The notes below the pieces were generated by a model, which did no database searches, was not told where the DNA came from, and saw only the letters and a list, made by a program, of their open reading frames with translations. Shown in pieces: positions 6,215-6,489 of a stretch of DNA of 6,489 bases. Position numbers and translations under genes: made by a program. Within the stretch, counting starts at the first letter, position 1. Every line of letters begins with the position of its first letter. This DNA is from Acidobacteriota bacterium (GTDB taxonomy: Bacteria; Acidobacteriota; Vicinamibacteria; Vicinamibacterales; UBA8438): contig WTGR01000905.1 of the NCBI GenBank assembly GCA_011523485.1, positions 1 to 6,489 on the forward strand, read 5' to 3'.

Positions 6215-6489
6215 CTACTGCCTGCCGATCGCCGTCCGGCCCTGCCGCAGCACGTACTTCTGGATCTTGCCGGTCGCGGTCTTGGGCAACTGCTCGACGA
6301 ATGTGAACCGGCGCGGCGCCTTGAAGTGGGCCATGTTGTCGCGTGCGTAGGCGGTGAGCTCGTCGGCGGTGGCCGACGCCCCGTCGTTCAGCACCACGAA
6401 CGCCTGCGGCGTCTCGCCCCAGCGCTCGTCGGGCACGCCGACGACGGCGATCTCGCAGATGGCCGGGTGGCGCATCATCACGCCCTCGA
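6215..6489 (-). CDS. AMP-forming acyl-CoA ligase, C-terminal 90 residues (5' end off the window)
   Basis: This is the C-terminal AMP-binding enzyme domain (PF13193) of an adenylate-forming acyl-CoA synthetase, which activates a carboxylic acid with ATP and couples it to CoA in the cytoplasm. Hallmarks are RHPAICEIAVVGVPDERWGE, the stretch ending in MAHFKAPRRFTFVEQLP, and the A10-like motif PKTATGKIQKYVLR, whose GKI lysine is the adenylation catalytic residue. The frame is open to the window edge (E, G, V before the Met-Met), so internal GTG and ATG codons are not the start. The family is usually about 500-550 residues, so roughly 450 lie outside. The ending IGRQ followed by TAG is normal for the family. 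The acyl substrate (short, medium or long chain fatty acid) cannot be told from this domain. Confidence 0.93.
   Translation of the reverse strand, partial: EGVMMRHPAICEIAVVGVPDERWGETPQAFVVLNDGASATADELTAYARDNMAHFKAPRRFTFVEQLPKTATGKIQKYVLRQGRTAIGRQ

Noticed and set aside
1..6489. Defence, toxin-antitoxin, secondary-metabolite or other new multi-gene system
   Set aside because: Uma2 is the only nuclease-like gene and has no partner; the remaining genes are metabolic or regulatory and show no system-like arrangement.

Overview
This 6.5 kb window is GC-rich chromosomal DNA that looks like Acidobacteriota. Two families point there: a PadR regulator of the acidobacterial subfamily, and a large PSC/DUF1587/DUF1592 (planctomycete-type cytochrome) protein of the kind abundant in Acidobacteriota and Planctomycetota. 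Gene content is mostly metabolic and I see no phage, transposase, CRISPR, tRNA or rRNA. Taxonomy is inferred from family composition only.

Layout. Positions 1-1670 (minus) hold the N-terminal two thirds of a putative exported c-type cytochrome-domain protein; it runs off the left edge and carries a frameshift near 950. Positions 1884-2831 (minus) encode an exported cyclase-family metal hydrolase. Positions 2907-4304 (minus) encode pyruvate kinase, whose natural N-terminus begins at a CTG codon with a well-placed Shine-Dalgarno. A 139 bp divergent gap separates it from a single-domain cupin (4444-4773, plus). An acidobacterial-type PadR repressor follows (4913-5248, plus) with the best promoter in the window, overlapped by a perfect 7 bp dyad. 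Just after padR is a short fragment resembling the C-terminal region of an ADOP/MacB-type FtsX permease, the usual partner of these PadR proteins. The full permease is absent and the next gene, convergent, is a Uma2-family nuclease (5345-5983, minus). A 183 bp stretch (6032-6214) has no clear gene, and the window closes with the C-terminal 90 residues of an AMP-forming acyl-CoA ligase (6215-6489, minus).

How the genes relate. Pyruvate kinase and the cyclase are 75 bp apart in the same direction and may be co-transcribed; the cytochrome-domain gene follows after 213 bp and may have its own promoter. The padR locus looks like a self-regulated transporter-control module that has lost its transporter. 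I found no convincing new multi-gene system. The most useful observations are the padR promoter dyad with its permease remnant, the CTG start of pyk, and the frameshift in the cytochrome-domain gene.
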